A stretch of 64,000 bases of DNA from Streptomyces sp. SS1-1 (lineage in GTDB: Bacteria; Actinomycetota; Actinomycetes; Streptomycetales; Streptomycetaceae), in assembly GCF_008973465.1 (NCBI RefSeq), contig NZ_WBXN01000004.1:3698501-3762500 (forward strand), written 5' to 3'. The notes beneath the pieces were generated by a model, which did no database searches, was not told the DNA's origin, and saw nothing but the letters and a program-made list of their open reading frames with translations. A program made the position numbers and the translations under genes. Shown here one piece after another: positions 31,095 to 39,295 of the stretch. How positions within the stretch are numbered: the stretch's first letter is position 1; each line of letters opens with the position of its first letter.

Positions 31095-31973
31095 TCAGCT
31101 GATCTTGGCGTAGCCGTAGGTGATGAGCTTCTTCACGTCCGCCGTGCGGTTGGCCTCGGAGGAGGCGGTGAGCACGGTGCCGACCACGGACTCGCCGTTC
31201 AGGGTGGCCGCGAAGACGAGGCAGTACTTCGCCTCGCTGCCCGAGCCGGTCTTCACGCCGAGCGTGCCGTTCCAGCCGAGCAGGGTGTTGGTGTTCTTCC
31301 ACGCCGCCATCGTGCGGGTGGAACCGGTCTTGGTGATGGTCTTCGCCGTGTAGGACTTCGTCTTGACGACGGTCTTGAACGTCGAGGACTTCATCGCGCT
31401 GCGGGCCAGCTTCGTCAGGTCGCGCGGCGTCGAGTAGTTCTTGCCGTTGCTGATGCCGTCGAACGAGTCGAAGTGCGTGTTCGTCATGCCGAGGCTCTTC
31501 GCCATGGTGTTCATCTTGCCGATGAACGACTTCACGCGGGCGTTGACCGTGGAGCCGGTGCCGTACTTGTCGGCGAGGGTCATCGCGGCGTCGCAGCCGG
31601 ACTTGAGCATCATCCCGTAGAGCAGCTGACGGACGGTGACCTTGTCACCGACGATCAGGTTCGCCGAGGACGCCCCCTTGGACACGATGTAGTTGCTGAC
31701 CTCCTTCTTTATGGTCACCTTCGTGTCGAGATTGAGGTTCGACTGGGAGAGGACGACCTTCGCGGTCATGACCTTCGTCGTCGAGGCGGTCAGCCGCTTC
31801 GTGTCCGCCGACTTCGAGAACAGCGTCTTGCCGTTGGCGCTGTTCATCAGGAACCCGCCCTTGGCATTGATCGAGGGCGTGGTGACGGCCTGCGCGGGCG
31901 CCGCCGTGAGGGCGCCGGTGGCGAGAACGGCGCCGGTCGTGAGGACGACGGCGGCGGCTCTGCGAACACGCAT
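31095..31973 (-). CDS. Secreted low-molecular-mass DD-peptidase, K15 DD-transpeptidase type
   Basis: A 292-residue serine DD-peptidase (family S11). The signal peptide (MRVRRAAAVVLTTGAVLATG...) ends near A29. Motifs are S64-T-T-K67, S125-G-C127 and K241-T-G243. Numbered from the mature end they are Ser35, Ser96-Gly-Cys98 and Lys212, essentially those of the Streptomyces K15 DD-transpeptidase, which also has Cys instead of the usual Asn in SxN. Long stretches match K15 (KVVLSQSNLNLD, THFDSFDGI, AKYCLVFAAT). It would act on D-Ala-D-Ala stems of peptidoglycan, favouring transpeptidation over hydrolysis. ATG 31973 gives a normal signal peptide; the open frame extends to a TTG at 31994. Confidence 0.9.
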   Translation of the reverse strand: MRVRRAAAVVLTTGAVLATGALTAAPAQAVTTPSINAKGGFLMNSANGKTLFSKSADTKRLTASTTKVMTAKVVLSQSNLNLDTKVTIKKEVSNYIVSKGASSANLIVGDKVTVRQLLYGMMLKSGCDAAMTLADKYGTGSTVNARVKSFIGKMNTMAKSLGMTNTHFDSFDGISNGKNYSTPRDLTKLARSAMKSSTFKTVVKTKSYTAKTITKTGSTRTMAAWKNTNTLLGWNGTLGVKTGSGSEAKYCLVFAATLNGESVVGTVLTASSEANRTADVKKLITYGYAKIS

Positions 31974-32064
31974 GCCCTTGTGTGCAGTTATCAACTGATT
32001 TACCCCGATTACGTCTTATGCCCCTGCGGTGCGGCCGAGTTGGAGGGGAAGAAAGTGGGGCCGC

Positions 32065-32079
32065 ACGTGTGTGACACGT
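32065..32079. promoter_or_regulatory. Palindrome ACGTGT-GTG-ACACGT between DD-transpeptidase and GntR genes
   Basis: A perfect 6+3+6 inverted repeat in the 231-bp gap between divergent genes, about 90 nt before the transpeptidase start and 126 nt before the GntR start. GntR-family sites are often of this size, so the adjacent GntR protein is one candidate ligand. No direct evidence. Confidence 0.45.
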
Positions 32080-32192
32080 AAGTAGCACACAAGGTTGCGC
32101 CGCCGCTGGTCCGGACGGTGCTTCTTTGCCGGGAGATTCCATCGGACGGGTCCGCATCGTGGACCGCCCGGCCCTTGCGTACGTGTTGTATC

Positions 32193-32198
32193 TATGCT
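32193..32198 (+). promoter_or_regulatory. -10 box TATGCT of a leaderless promoter
   Basis: TATGCT, then 6 nt, then ATG 32205. The region before it (TACGTGTTGTATC) is AT-rich and could hold an autoregulatory GntR site. Confidence 0.55.
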
Positions 32199-32204
32199 GT
32201 GGGC

Positions 32205-32867
32205 ATGCCTACCGCCCCGCCCGCCCCCGTGAAGCAGCCGCCCGCCGCCGACCGCGTCTACAGCCATGTGAAACAGGGCGTCCTGGAGCGCCGCTACGAG
32301 GGCGGCACGCTCCTCACCGAGGGAGAACTCGCCGAGGCCGTCGGCGTCTCCCGCACCCCGGTCCGCGAGGCGCTGCTGCGGCTGGAGGCGGAGGGGCTGC
32401 TCAAGCTCTACCCGAAGAAGGGCGCCCTGGTCCTGCCCGTCTCCGCGCAGGAGATCAAGGACGTCGTGGAGACGCGCATGCTCGTCGAGGAGCACGCGGC
32501 GCGCAAGGCCGTCCCCGCGCCCCCCGGGCTCCTGGAGCGGCTGGAGGAACTGCTCGACCGGCAGAAGGCGCAGGCCGCCGCCGGCGACTTCGCGGCGGCC
32601 GCCGTCACCGACCGCTGCTTCCACGCCGAGATCGTCCGCAGCGGCGGCAACGAGATCCTCTCCCGCCTCTACGACCAGCTCCGCGACCGGCAGCTGCGCA
32701 TGGGCGCCGCCGTGATGCACTCCCACCCCGACCGGATCGCCAAGACGCTCAGCGAGCACGAGGAGATCCTCACGGCCCTGCGCTCCGGCGACCCGCAGGC
32801 GGCCGTCGCACTGGTCCACCGGCACATCGACTGGTTCTCGCACCTCGCCCGGGGTGAGGAGCGATGA
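32205..32867 (+). CDS. GntR family regulator with FCD ligand domain
   Basis: A 220-residue FadR/FCD-type regulator. The winged helix covers residues about 15-80 (LTEGELAEAVGVSRTPVREA ... LYPKKGALVLPVSAQE). The all-helical FCD domain follows, with D-x3-H (DRCFHAEIV) and later His residues (SEHEEIL, HRHIDWF) that normally bind a metal and a carboxylate ligand. It overlaps the following MFS gene by 4 nt (ATGA), so it probably controls that transporter in response to the transported organic acid. The ligand is an inference. Confidence 0.9.
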   Translation: MPTAPPAPVKQPPAADRVYSHVKQGVLERRYEGGTLLTEGELAEAVGVSRTPVREALLRLEAEGLLKLYPKKGALVLPVSAQEIKDVVETRMLVEEHAARKAVPAPPGLLERLEELLDRQKAQAAAGDFAAAAVTDRCFHAEIVRSGGNEILSRLYDQLRDRQLRMGAAVMHSHPDRIAKTLSEHEEILTALRSGDPQAAVALVHRHIDWFSHLARGEER

Positions 32868-34159
32868 GGCAGCCCACCCTGCCCGGCGACCCCCCGGGCG
32901 GACGGCGCGCGATCGCCGTCTGGGGCATCGGCGTCTCCGTCTACTTCGTCGCCGTCATCTTCCGCACCTCGCTCGGGGTCGCCGGACTGGACGCCGCCGA
33001 CCGCTTCGACGTGAACGCCTCCGCCCTGTCGACGTTCTCGATCCTCCAGCTGCTCGTGTACGCGGGCATGCAGATACCCGTCGGCCTGCTCGTCGACCGG
33101 CTCGGCACCAAGAAGGTGCTCGCCATGGGCGCCGTGCTGTTCACGGCGGGACAGCTCGCCTTCGCCTTCTCCCCGTCGTACGGCATGGCCCTCGCCTCCC
33201 GGGCCCTGCTGGGCTGCGGCGACGCGCTGACGTTCATCAGCGTGCTCAGGCTCGGCACCCGCTGGTTCCCGGCCCGGCGCGGCCCGCTGGTCGCCCAGCT
33301 CGCCGGACTCGCGGGCATGGCGGGCAACCTCGTCTCCACCCTGGTCCTGGCCCGGGTGCTGCACGGCGTCGGCTGGACGGCGGCGTTCGCGGGCAGCGCG
33401 GGCGCGGGCGTCGTGGTGCTCGTGCTGACCCTGCTGTTCCTCAAGGACCACCCCGAGGGCCACGAACCGCAGCCGGTCCCGCACCAGGGCGCCGCCTACG
33501 TCCGCCGCCAGATCGCCGCGTCCTGGCGGGAGCCCGGCACCCGGCTGGGCATGTGGGTGCACTTCACGACGCAGTTCCCGGCGATGGTGTTCCTGCTGCT
33601 GTGGGGACTGCCCTTCCTGGTCGAGGCGCAGGGCCTCACCCGCGCCACCGCCGGGGAGCTGCTCACCCTCGTCGTCCTGTCCAACATGGCCGTGGGCCTC
33701 GTCTACGGACAGGTCGTCGCCCGGCACCACGGAGCCCGGCTGCCGCTCGCCCTCGGCACGGTCGCCGCCACCGCCGTCCTGTGGGCGACGACCCTGGCCT
33801 GGCCGGGCGACACGGCGCCGATGGGCCTGCTCGTCGTGCTGTGCGTGGTGCTCGGAGCCTGCGGACCGGCCTCCATGCTCGGCTTCGACTTCGCCCGCCC
33901 GGCCAACCCGCCCGAGCGGCAGGGCACGGCCTCCGGCATCACCAACATGGGCGGCTTCATCGCCTCCATGACGACGCTGTTCGCGGTCGGGGTGCTGCTC
34001 GACGCCACCGGCGACGACTACCGGATCGCCTTCTCGGCGGTCTTCGTCCTGCAGGCTCTCGGCGTCAGCCAGATCCTGCGGCTGCGCGGACGCGCCGCCC
34101 GCCGCGAACGGGAACGCCTGGTCGCCAGCCGGGTGGAGACCGTGCACGTCCCCGCGTGA
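32864..34159 (+). CDS. MFS transporter
   Basis: A 431-residue major facilitator with about 12 transmembrane helices. LLVDRLGTKKVLAMGAVLF is the loop 2-3 motif A (DRxGxKK variant). RALLGCGDALTFISVLRLGT matches the nitrate/organic-acid type transporters. ARPANPPERQGTASGITNMG precedes helix 11. It is translated from a start overlapping the GntR stop, so they are one operon. The substrate is unknown; a small organic anion would fit the FCD-GntR partner. Confidence 0.88.
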   Translation: MRQPTLPGDPPGGRRAIAVWGIGVSVYFVAVIFRTSLGVAGLDAADRFDVNASALSTFSILQLLVYAGMQIPVGLLVDRLGTKKVLAMGAVLFTAGQLAFAFSPSYGMALASRALLGCGDALTFISVLRLGTRWFPARRGPLVAQLAGLAGMAGNLVSTLVLARVLHGVGWTAAFAGSAGAGVVVLVLTLLFLKDHPEGHEPQPVPHQGAAYVRRQIAASWREPGTRLGMWVHFTTQFPAMVFLLLWGLPFLVEAQGLTRATAGELLTLVVLSNMAVGLVYGQVVARHHGARLPLALGTVAATAVLWATTLAWPGDTAPMGLLVVLCVVLGACGPASMLGFDFARPANPPERQGTASGITNMGGFIASMTTLFAVGVLLDATGDDYRIAFSAVFVLQALGVSQILRLRGRAARRERERLVASRVETVHVPA

Positions 34160-34160
34160 G

Positions 34161-34946
34161 TCAGCTCGTGGGCACCAGGGTGAGGTAGGCGAGTCCGAGG
34201 ACGCCCCGGTAGCTCATCCACTGGGCGCGGTGCCGGTCGAGGCGCTCCCGCGTCTCGGCCGCCCGGGGGTGGCCGGGGTGGTCCGCCAGCCACACCTCGG
34301 CGTCCGCCTGGTACGCCGACTCGAACTCCTCCCACTCGCCGGCGTCCGCCGTCTCCGTCCACTCCGGGCGGAAACCGGCCTCCACGGCGAGGTCGAGGAG
34401 GGTGCCCAGGTCGTGGTGGTCGGTGGCGCTCGCGCCCGGCCACATGCCCGCGAGCTCGGCCTCCGTCGGGGGCCTCTGCCAGAAGCCCTCCCCGAGCAGC
34501 ACCCGGCCCCCGTCGGCGACCAGGCCGCGCAGCGCCCGCAGCGCGTCGGTGATGAGCTCGGGCGGCTCTGCCGTGGTGAGGGCCTGGCTGGACCCGACGC
34601 ACAGCACCAGGTCGGCCGGGCCGTGGGGCGTCCCGGTCGCCGACTCCTCCAGAAACCGCACCCGTCCGGCCAGCCCGCGCTCCCGGGCGATCCGCCGGCC
34701 CCGGGCCAGGTCCTCGGTGTCGAGGTCGATCCCGGTCCCGGTGGCCCCCGGCACCGCCTCGAGGACCCGCAGCATCAACTCGCCCCAGCCGCAGCCGATG
34801 TCGAGGACGGTGGCGGGAGCAGTCCGGGCCAGCCGCTCGACCAGCCGGCCGGCGCGCTGCTCGGACAGGGGGCCGTGGAAGGTCAGCCGGGTCAGCCGGG
34901 GCGGCCCGTCGGAAAGCCGCGTGAGGTGCGGGTCTGCGTCGGTCAC
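34161..34946 (-). CDS. Class I SAM-dependent methyltransferase
   Basis: A 261-residue enzyme. The Rossmann motif I is VLDIGCGWGELMLRVLEAVP near residue 47, followed by GTGIDLDTEDL (motif post I), ADLVLCVGSSQAL (motif II) and GGRVLLGEGFW (motif III). GCGWGE is shared with small-molecule methyltransferases of the cyclopropane synthase/mycolic type, but the rest is short, so the substrate is open. The start is GTG 34946, 7 nt after a TACCGT -10 box. The stop is 1 nt from the convergent MFS stop. Confidence 0.85.
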   Translation of the reverse strand: MTDADPHLTRLSDGPPRLTRLTFHGPLSEQRAGRLVERLARTAPATVLDIGCGWGELMLRVLEAVPGATGTGIDLDTEDLARGRRIARERGLAGRVRFLEESATGTPHGPADLVLCVGSSQALTTAEPPELITDALRALRGLVADGGRVLLGEGFWQRPPTEAELAGMWPGASATDHHDLGTLLDLAVEAGFRPEWTETADAGEWEEFESAYQADAEVWLADHPGHPRAAETRERLDRHRAQWMSYRGVLGLAYLTLVPTS

Positions 34947-34953
34947 GGCGGGG

Positions 34954-34959
34954 ACGGTA
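34954..34959 (-). promoter_or_regulatory. -10 box TACCGT of a leaderless promoter (minus strand)
   Basis: On the minus strand TACCGT, 7 nt, then GTG at 34946. Confidence 0.5.
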
Positions 34960-35017
34960 GCCGGGACCCGGGCGGCGGCGACACCGGTTTTAGGTCCGCC
35001 GCCGCGCCCGTGACGGA

Positions 35018-35842
35018 CTACTGGGTGACGGTGAAGTTCCGCAGGATGGCCGCCGTCAGCTCGGGGTCGCCCTCGGTCTTCACCCGGTCCGCCACCGACT
35101 CCGGCGCGACCCGGCCGCAGGCCAGCCGGACGAACGTCTCCCAGTCCAGGGTCAGCGCGGCGGCCGGGCCCAGCGCGGGGGCCGTCTCCAGGGTGCCGCG
35201 GCCCTGGATGTCGATGCGGATCGTGCGCAGGAACTCCACCGGGCCGTGCACGTCGAGCACGATCGCCGAACTGCGGGGCGCGTCCACCTTGGTGGCCATG
35301 ACGTCCGGCATCCGGCCGAGCAGCACGTCCCGGGCGACGAGCGCGCCGGGGGAGTCCAGGTTGCCGGGGCGGCCCAGCGCGGCGCGCAGGTCCTGCTCGT
35401 GCGCCCACACGGCGAAGGCGTGCGTGCGCATCGACTCCTCCAGGGTCAGCTCCGCGCCCAGCGGGCCGCGCACCTTGGTGCCGGGGTCACGGCTCTCGTT
35501 CCGCAGCTGGCGGTTGCGGCGGATGACCGTGTACTCCAGCTCCGACGTCATCTCCGGCGCCGTGTGGTGGCGGCGGACGTCGACCTGCATCTCCATGTAG
35601 CGCTGGTGGTCGTTGGTGACGTGGAAGAGGTCGCGCGGCAGTGTGTGGATGGGGCGCGGGTCGCCCAGCATCTCGCAGTCCAGCCCGATGACATGGGAGA
35701 CGACGTCGCGCACCGACCAGCCGGGGCAGGGGGTGCGCCGGTTCCACTCGCCTTCGACGAGCGGTGTCACCAGCTCGGATATCGCTTCGATGGAGTGGGT
35801 CCAGGCGTCGGCGTAGGGCTGGAGGGTGGGATGCAGACTCAC
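35018..35842 (-). CDS. Maleylpyruvate isomerase/mycothiol-dependent DinB-like protein
   Basis: A 274-residue protein of the maleylpyruvate isomerase N-terminal (MDMPI) family. The N-terminal four-helix DinB-like bundle has EWNRRTPCPGWSVRDVVSHV, with the conserved PGWSVRDVVSHV segment. His residues in the bundle (SHV, RTHAFAVWAHEQDL) would bind the metal. The C-terminal alpha/beta domain (SCP2-like) has TLDWETFVRLACGRV. Such proteins use mycothiol as cofactor in actinobacteria for isomerisation or transfer; the substrate here is unknown. Start GTG 35842 is set by GAGGGG 9 nt upstream. The frame is open far upstream without a better start. Confidence 0.85.
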   Translation of the reverse strand: MSLHPTLQPYADAWTHSIEAISELVTPLVEGEWNRRTPCPGWSVRDVVSHVIGLDCEMLGDPRPIHTLPRDLFHVTNDHQRYMEMQVDVRRHHTAPEMTSELEYTVIRRNRQLRNESRDPGTKVRGPLGAELTLEESMRTHAFAVWAHEQDLRAALGRPGNLDSPGALVARDVLLGRMPDVMATKVDAPRSSAIVLDVHGPVEFLRTIRIDIQGRGTLETAPALGPAAALTLDWETFVRLACGRVAPESVADRVKTEGDPELTAAILRNFTVTQ

Positions 35843-35937
35843 GGAACGGGACCCCTCGGCGGTTGGTACGTCGGTTCGCGGGCAGGTTCTGGCGGCGGTG
35901 CCAGTGGGCGGCGGCGGCTGTCGGCGGGTGTCTCGGC

Positions 35938-35977
35938 GGTCCCCCACGTTCTCGGCTGCGCTCGAACAGGGGGGACC
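35938..35977. repeat. Hairpin element, likely dispersed Streptomyces intergenic repeat
   Basis: GGTCCCCC (35938-35945) pairs with GGGGGACC (35970-35977). Inside, GTTC and GAAC pair around TCGGCTGCGCTC. The core CTCGGCTGCGCTCGA next to GGGGGACCCCCA is a pattern recalled as recurrent in Streptomyces intergenic DNA. Confidence 0.6.
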
Positions 35978-36071
35978 CCCAAAGTTACGCTGCTGTGAGG
36001 CACCCCGGCAGTGCTTTCGTGTGACGATCGTAGGCCCGTGTGGACGGCTCGAATGCCAGGACGGTGGTAGT

Positions 36072-36866
36072 GTGCGCGCCTCTTTGCTCCAGATCGATGT
36101 GAATGAGGACGAATCGGTGGAATCGCGCCGGGCGAGGGTCGCCTCCCTGGTACGAGAACAAGCCGGAGCGGATCTCGTCGTCCTGCCCGAGCTGTGGACC
36201 ACCGGCGCCTTCGCCTACGAGGAGTTCGGCACCGAGGCCGAATCGCTCGAAGGACCCACGTACGAGGCGATGGCCAAGGCCGCGAGCGACGCCGGGGTCT
36301 GGCTGCACGCCGGGTCGATCCCCGAACGCGACCCCGACGGGCCGCTCTACAACACCTCGCTGGTGTTCTCCCCCTCCGGGGACCTGGCCGCCGCCTACCG
36401 CAAGATCCACCGGTTCGGCTTCGACAAGGGCGAGGCCGTGCTGATGGGCGCGGGCCGGGACCTCGTGACGGTCCGGCTGCCCGGCACCACGCTGGGCGTC
36501 GCCACCTGCTACGACCTGCGCTTCCCCGAACTCTTCCGGGGTCTCGTCGACGCCGGCGCCGAGACGTTCGTGATCCCCGCCGGGTGGCCGGAACGCCGGC
36601 GGGCGCACTGGACGCTGCTCGCCCAGGCCCGGGCCGTGGAGAACCAGGCGTACGTGCTCGCCTGCGGAACGGCCGGGACGCACGCGGGGGTTCCGCAGGC
36701 CGGTCACTCGATCGTGGTGGACCCCTGGGGCGAGGTCCTGGCCCAGGCCGGGCCCGGCGAGGAGGTCCTCACCGTCGAGTTCGACCCCGGCCGGGTCGCG
36801 GTGACACGGGATCAGTTCCCGGCCCTGAAGGACCGCGTGCTCGGGCTCGCCCCGCCCCGGCGCTGA
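36072..36866 (+). CDS. Carbon-nitrogen hydrolase (nitrilase superfamily)
   Basis: A 264-residue nitrilase-superfamily amidase. The catalytic triad is visible as Glu in VVLPELWTTGAF near residue 40, Lys in YRKIHRFGFDKGE near 111, and Cys in GVATCYDLRFPELFRG near 147. The family includes omega-amidases and other C-N bond hydrolases; the RFGFDKGEAV segment does not fix the substrate. The start is GTG 36072 (MRASLLQIDV is the usual N-terminal strand), with AGGA at 36058-36061. TACGCT at 35986-35991 is a possible -10 box giving a leader of about 75 nt. Confidence 0.9.
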   Translation: MRASLLQIDVNEDESVESRRARVASLVREQAGADLVVLPELWTTGAFAYEEFGTEAESLEGPTYEAMAKAASDAGVWLHAGSIPERDPDGPLYNTSLVFSPSGDLAAAYRKIHRFGFDKGEAVLMGAGRDLVTVRLPGTTLGVATCYDLRFPELFRGLVDAGAETFVIPAGWPERRRAHWTLLAQARAVENQAYVLACGTAGTHAGVPQAGHSIVVDPWGEVLAQAGPGEEVLTVEFDPGRVAVTRDQFPALKDRVLGLAPPRR

Positions 36867-36888
36867 GCCCCGCCCCCACGGGGCCTCA
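36864..36888. terminator. Short terminator hairpin between convergent genes
   Basis: TGAGCCCCG pairs with CGGGG(C)CTCA, one bulged base, 6-nt loop. It lies between the hydrolase stop and the LURP-one gene stop. Confidence 0.55.
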
Positions 36889-37380
36889 GTCGTCCCCGCG
36901 CTCCTTCTCCGCCAGGTGGATCACACACACCGCCACCGCGATCAGCAGCGCCGGGTCGGCGTCCTCGCGGACCACGTCCACGCCGTACGTCTCCCGGACG
37001 TGCAGCCAGCGGCGCGAGACGACGGCCAGCAGCTCCCCGTCGTACTCGACGGCGAACTCCCGGTCGAGGATCTTGCCGCTGACGTCCAGCTCGGTGCCGT
37101 CCGCGAGCGTGACCCGGTAGTGGTTGCGCAGCAGCGACAGCCGTTTGCGCCGGATCGTCGCCAGCGGCTCGCCGTCCCGCTCGATCACCATGGTGTCGCG
37201 CAGCGCGAACATCTTCTGGCGGATGTCGATGAGGACGCGTCCCTGGACGTCCTTCAGCTCGAAGGTGTCCCGCAGCCGCATGGCCTTGCCGTCGACGAGG
37301 AACACCTTCTCCCCGCGGTCGTCCTCGATCCAGTAGTCGTCCCCGAAGCCGAGCAGCCGGTCCCGCACGAGAAATCTCAT
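36886..37380 (-). CDS. LURP-one-related (Tubby C-like fold) protein
   Basis: A 164-residue protein of the LURP-one/DUF567 family, a closed beta-barrel around a central helix. Segments DYWIEDDRGEKVFLVDGKAM, VLIDIRQKMFALRDTMVIER and SGKILDREFAVEYDG are the barrel strands. LLIAVAVCVIHLAEKERGDD is the hydrophobic C-terminal helix. The length is typical. Related plant and phospholipid-scramblase proteins are membrane-linked; no bacterial function is established. The ATG at 37380 stands without a strong ribosome binding site. Confidence 0.85.
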   Translation of the reverse strand: MRFLVRDRLLGFGDDYWIEDDRGEKVFLVDGKAMRLRDTFELKDVQGRVLIDIRQKMFALRDTMVIERDGEPLATIRRKRLSLLRNHYRVTLADGTELDVSGKILDREFAVEYDGELLAVVSRRWLHVRETYGVDVVREDADPALLIAVAVCVIHLAEKERGDD

Positions 37381-37456
37381 GCCACGAGGGCTTCCCCGCC
37401 ACCCGCCCCGGAACCCCCGCCTTTAGGCCGACGGGCTGAGTCCGGGCCGCGGGTGG

Positions 37457-37462
37457 CACCCT
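37457..37462 (+). promoter_or_regulatory. -10 box CACCCT of a leaderless promoter
   Basis: CACCCT, 6 nt, then ATG 37469. The box keeps only the A2 and T6 consensus positions. Confidence 0.4.
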
Positions 37463-37468
37463 GGGGAC

Positions 37469-39295
37469 ATGACCGACTCCGCGCCCCGGCACGCCCGCGT
37501 CCGCGCCCCCGAGCTGACCGGGGCGGGCGGCTGGCTCAACACGGGCGGACGCGCGTACCGGCTGGCCGACCTGCGCGGACGGATCGTGCTGCTCGACTTC
37601 TGGACGGCGGGCTGCGTCAACTGCCAGCACGTCATCGACGAGCTGCGCGAGCTGGAGGCCGGGCACCCCGACACCCTCGTCGTGGTCGGGGTGCACTCGC
37701 CGAAGTTCGCGCACGAGACCGAGCACACGGCCGTCGCCGACGCCGTGGAGCGGTACGGCGTGGAGCACCCGGTGCTGGACGATCCGGGGCTCGAGACGTG
37801 GAAGCAGTACGCGGTGCGGGCGTGGCCGACGCTCGCCGTGATCGACCCGGAGGGGTACGTCGTCGCGCAGCACTCCGGCGAGGGGCATGTGCGGGCGATC
37901 GAGCGGCTGGTGACGGAGCTGGAGGCCGAGCACGCGGCGAAGGGCACGCTGCGGCGCGGCGACGGGCCGTACGTGCCGCCGGAGCCGGTGCCGACGGAGC
38001 TGCGCTTCCCGGGGAAGATCGTGGCGCTGCCCGGCGGCGGGTTCCTGGTGAGCGACACCTCCCGGCACCGGCTGGTGGAGTTCGCGGAGGACGGCGAGAG
38101 CGTCGTCCGGCGCATCGGTTCGGGCGTGCGCGGGTTCGCCGACGGCCCGGCGGACTCGGCGGCGTTCAGCGAGCCGCAGGGGCTGCTGCTCCTGGACGAC
38201 GGGGCGGTGTTCGTCGCCGACACCGTCAACCACGCGCTGCGCCGCGTCGACCTCGCGACCGGCGCGGTGACGACGGTGGCGGGCACCGGACGGCAGTGGT
38301 GGCCCGGGGCGGCCACGACGGGCCCGGCGCGGGAGGTGGACCTGTCCTCGCCGTGGGACGTGGCGCTGTTCGCGGGGCGGGTGTGGATCGCCATGACCGG
38401 GATCCACCAGCTGTGGACGTACGACCCGGAGGGGGGGACCGTCGAGGTGGCGGCGGGGACGCGGGACGAGGGACTGGTCGACGGCCCGGCGGACGAGGCG
38501 TGGTTCGCGCAGCCGTCCGGGCTCGCCGTGTCACCGGACGGGGAGCGGCTGTGGGTGGCCGACGCGGAGACGAGCGCGCTGCGCTGGGTGGACCGGCGGG
38601 GCGTGGTGCGCACGGCCGTCGGCACCGGCCTGTTCGACTTCGGGCACCGCGACGGCCCGGCCGGGCAGGCGCTGCTCCAGCATCCGCTGGGCGTCACGGC
38701 GCTCGCGGACGGCTCGGTCGCCGTCAGCGACACCTACAACGACGCGCTGCGCCGCTACGACCCGGCGACCGGTGAGGTGTCCACGCTGGCCGGGGACCTG
38801 CGGGAGCCGTCGGGCGCGGTGGCGGTGGGCGGGGACGTCGTGGTCGTGGAGTCGGCCCGGCACCGGCTGACCCGGCTGCGGCTGCCCGAGGAGGCCGTAC
38901 GCCGCGCCGGGCGCCCCGCACCGACGGCGCCGACGGACGTGGCCCCCGGCGAGGTGGTGCTGGACGTGCTCTTCGAGGCGCCGGAGGGGCAGCGCCCGGA
39001 CGACCGGTACGGGCCGCCGGCCCGGCTGCTGGTGTCCGCGACGCCGCCGGAGCTGCTGCGCACGGGCGAGGGTGCGGGGACGTCGCTCTCCCGCACCCTC
39101 GTGTTCGACCCGTCCGCCGGGTCAGGCGTCCTGCACGTCTCGGCGAGGGTCGCGTCCTGCGACGACGACCCCTCGGTCCCGTATCCGGCGTGCCGGCTGC
39201 ACCAGCGGGACTGGGACGTCCCGGTCCGGCCGGCCGGCGGGGGTGCCGGGCGGCTGCCGCTGGTGTTCGCCGGCGCGGACGGTCAGACGCCGTAG
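37469..39295 (+). CDS. Thioredoxin-NHL repeat fusion protein (NHLRC2-like)
   Basis: A 608-residue protein. Residues 1-150 are a thioredoxin-like domain with the redox motif CVNC near 49-52 (VLLDFWTAGCVNCQHVIDEL) and the cis-Pro strand RAWPTLAVIDPEG. Residues about 170-480 form an NHL beta-propeller with recurring units such as FLVSDTSRHRLVEF, VFVADTVNHALRRVD, LWVADAETSALRWVD and VAVSDTYNDALRRYD. A C-terminal beta domain completes it, as in animal NHLRC2. There is no signal peptide, so it is probably cytoplasmic. The redox partner is unknown. The 3' end overlaps the DUF6458 gene by 13 nt. Confidence 0.9.
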   Translation: MTDSAPRHARVRAPELTGAGGWLNTGGRAYRLADLRGRIVLLDFWTAGCVNCQHVIDELRELEAGHPDTLVVVGVHSPKFAHETEHTAVADAVERYGVEHPVLDDPGLETWKQYAVRAWPTLAVIDPEGYVVAQHSGEGHVRAIERLVTELEAEHAAKGTLRRGDGPYVPPEPVPTELRFPGKIVALPGGGFLVSDTSRHRLVEFAEDGESVVRRIGSGVRGFADGPADSAAFSEPQGLLLLDDGAVFVADTVNHALRRVDLATGAVTTVAGTGRQWWPGAATTGPAREVDLSSPWDVALFAGRVWIAMTGIHQLWTYDPEGGTVEVAAGTRDEGLVDGPADEAWFAQPSGLAVSPDGERLWVADAETSALRWVDRRGVVRTAVGTGLFDFGHRDGPAGQALLQHPLGVTALADGSVAVSDTYNDALRRYDPATGEVSTLAGDLREPSGAVAVGGDVVVVESARHRLTRLRLPEEAVRRAGRPAPTAPTDVAPGEVVLDVLFEAPEGQRPDDRYGPPARLLVSATPPELLRTGEGAGTSLSRTLVFDPSAGSGVLHVSARVASCDDDPSVPYPACRLHQRDWDVPVRPAGGGAGRLPLVFAGADGQTP

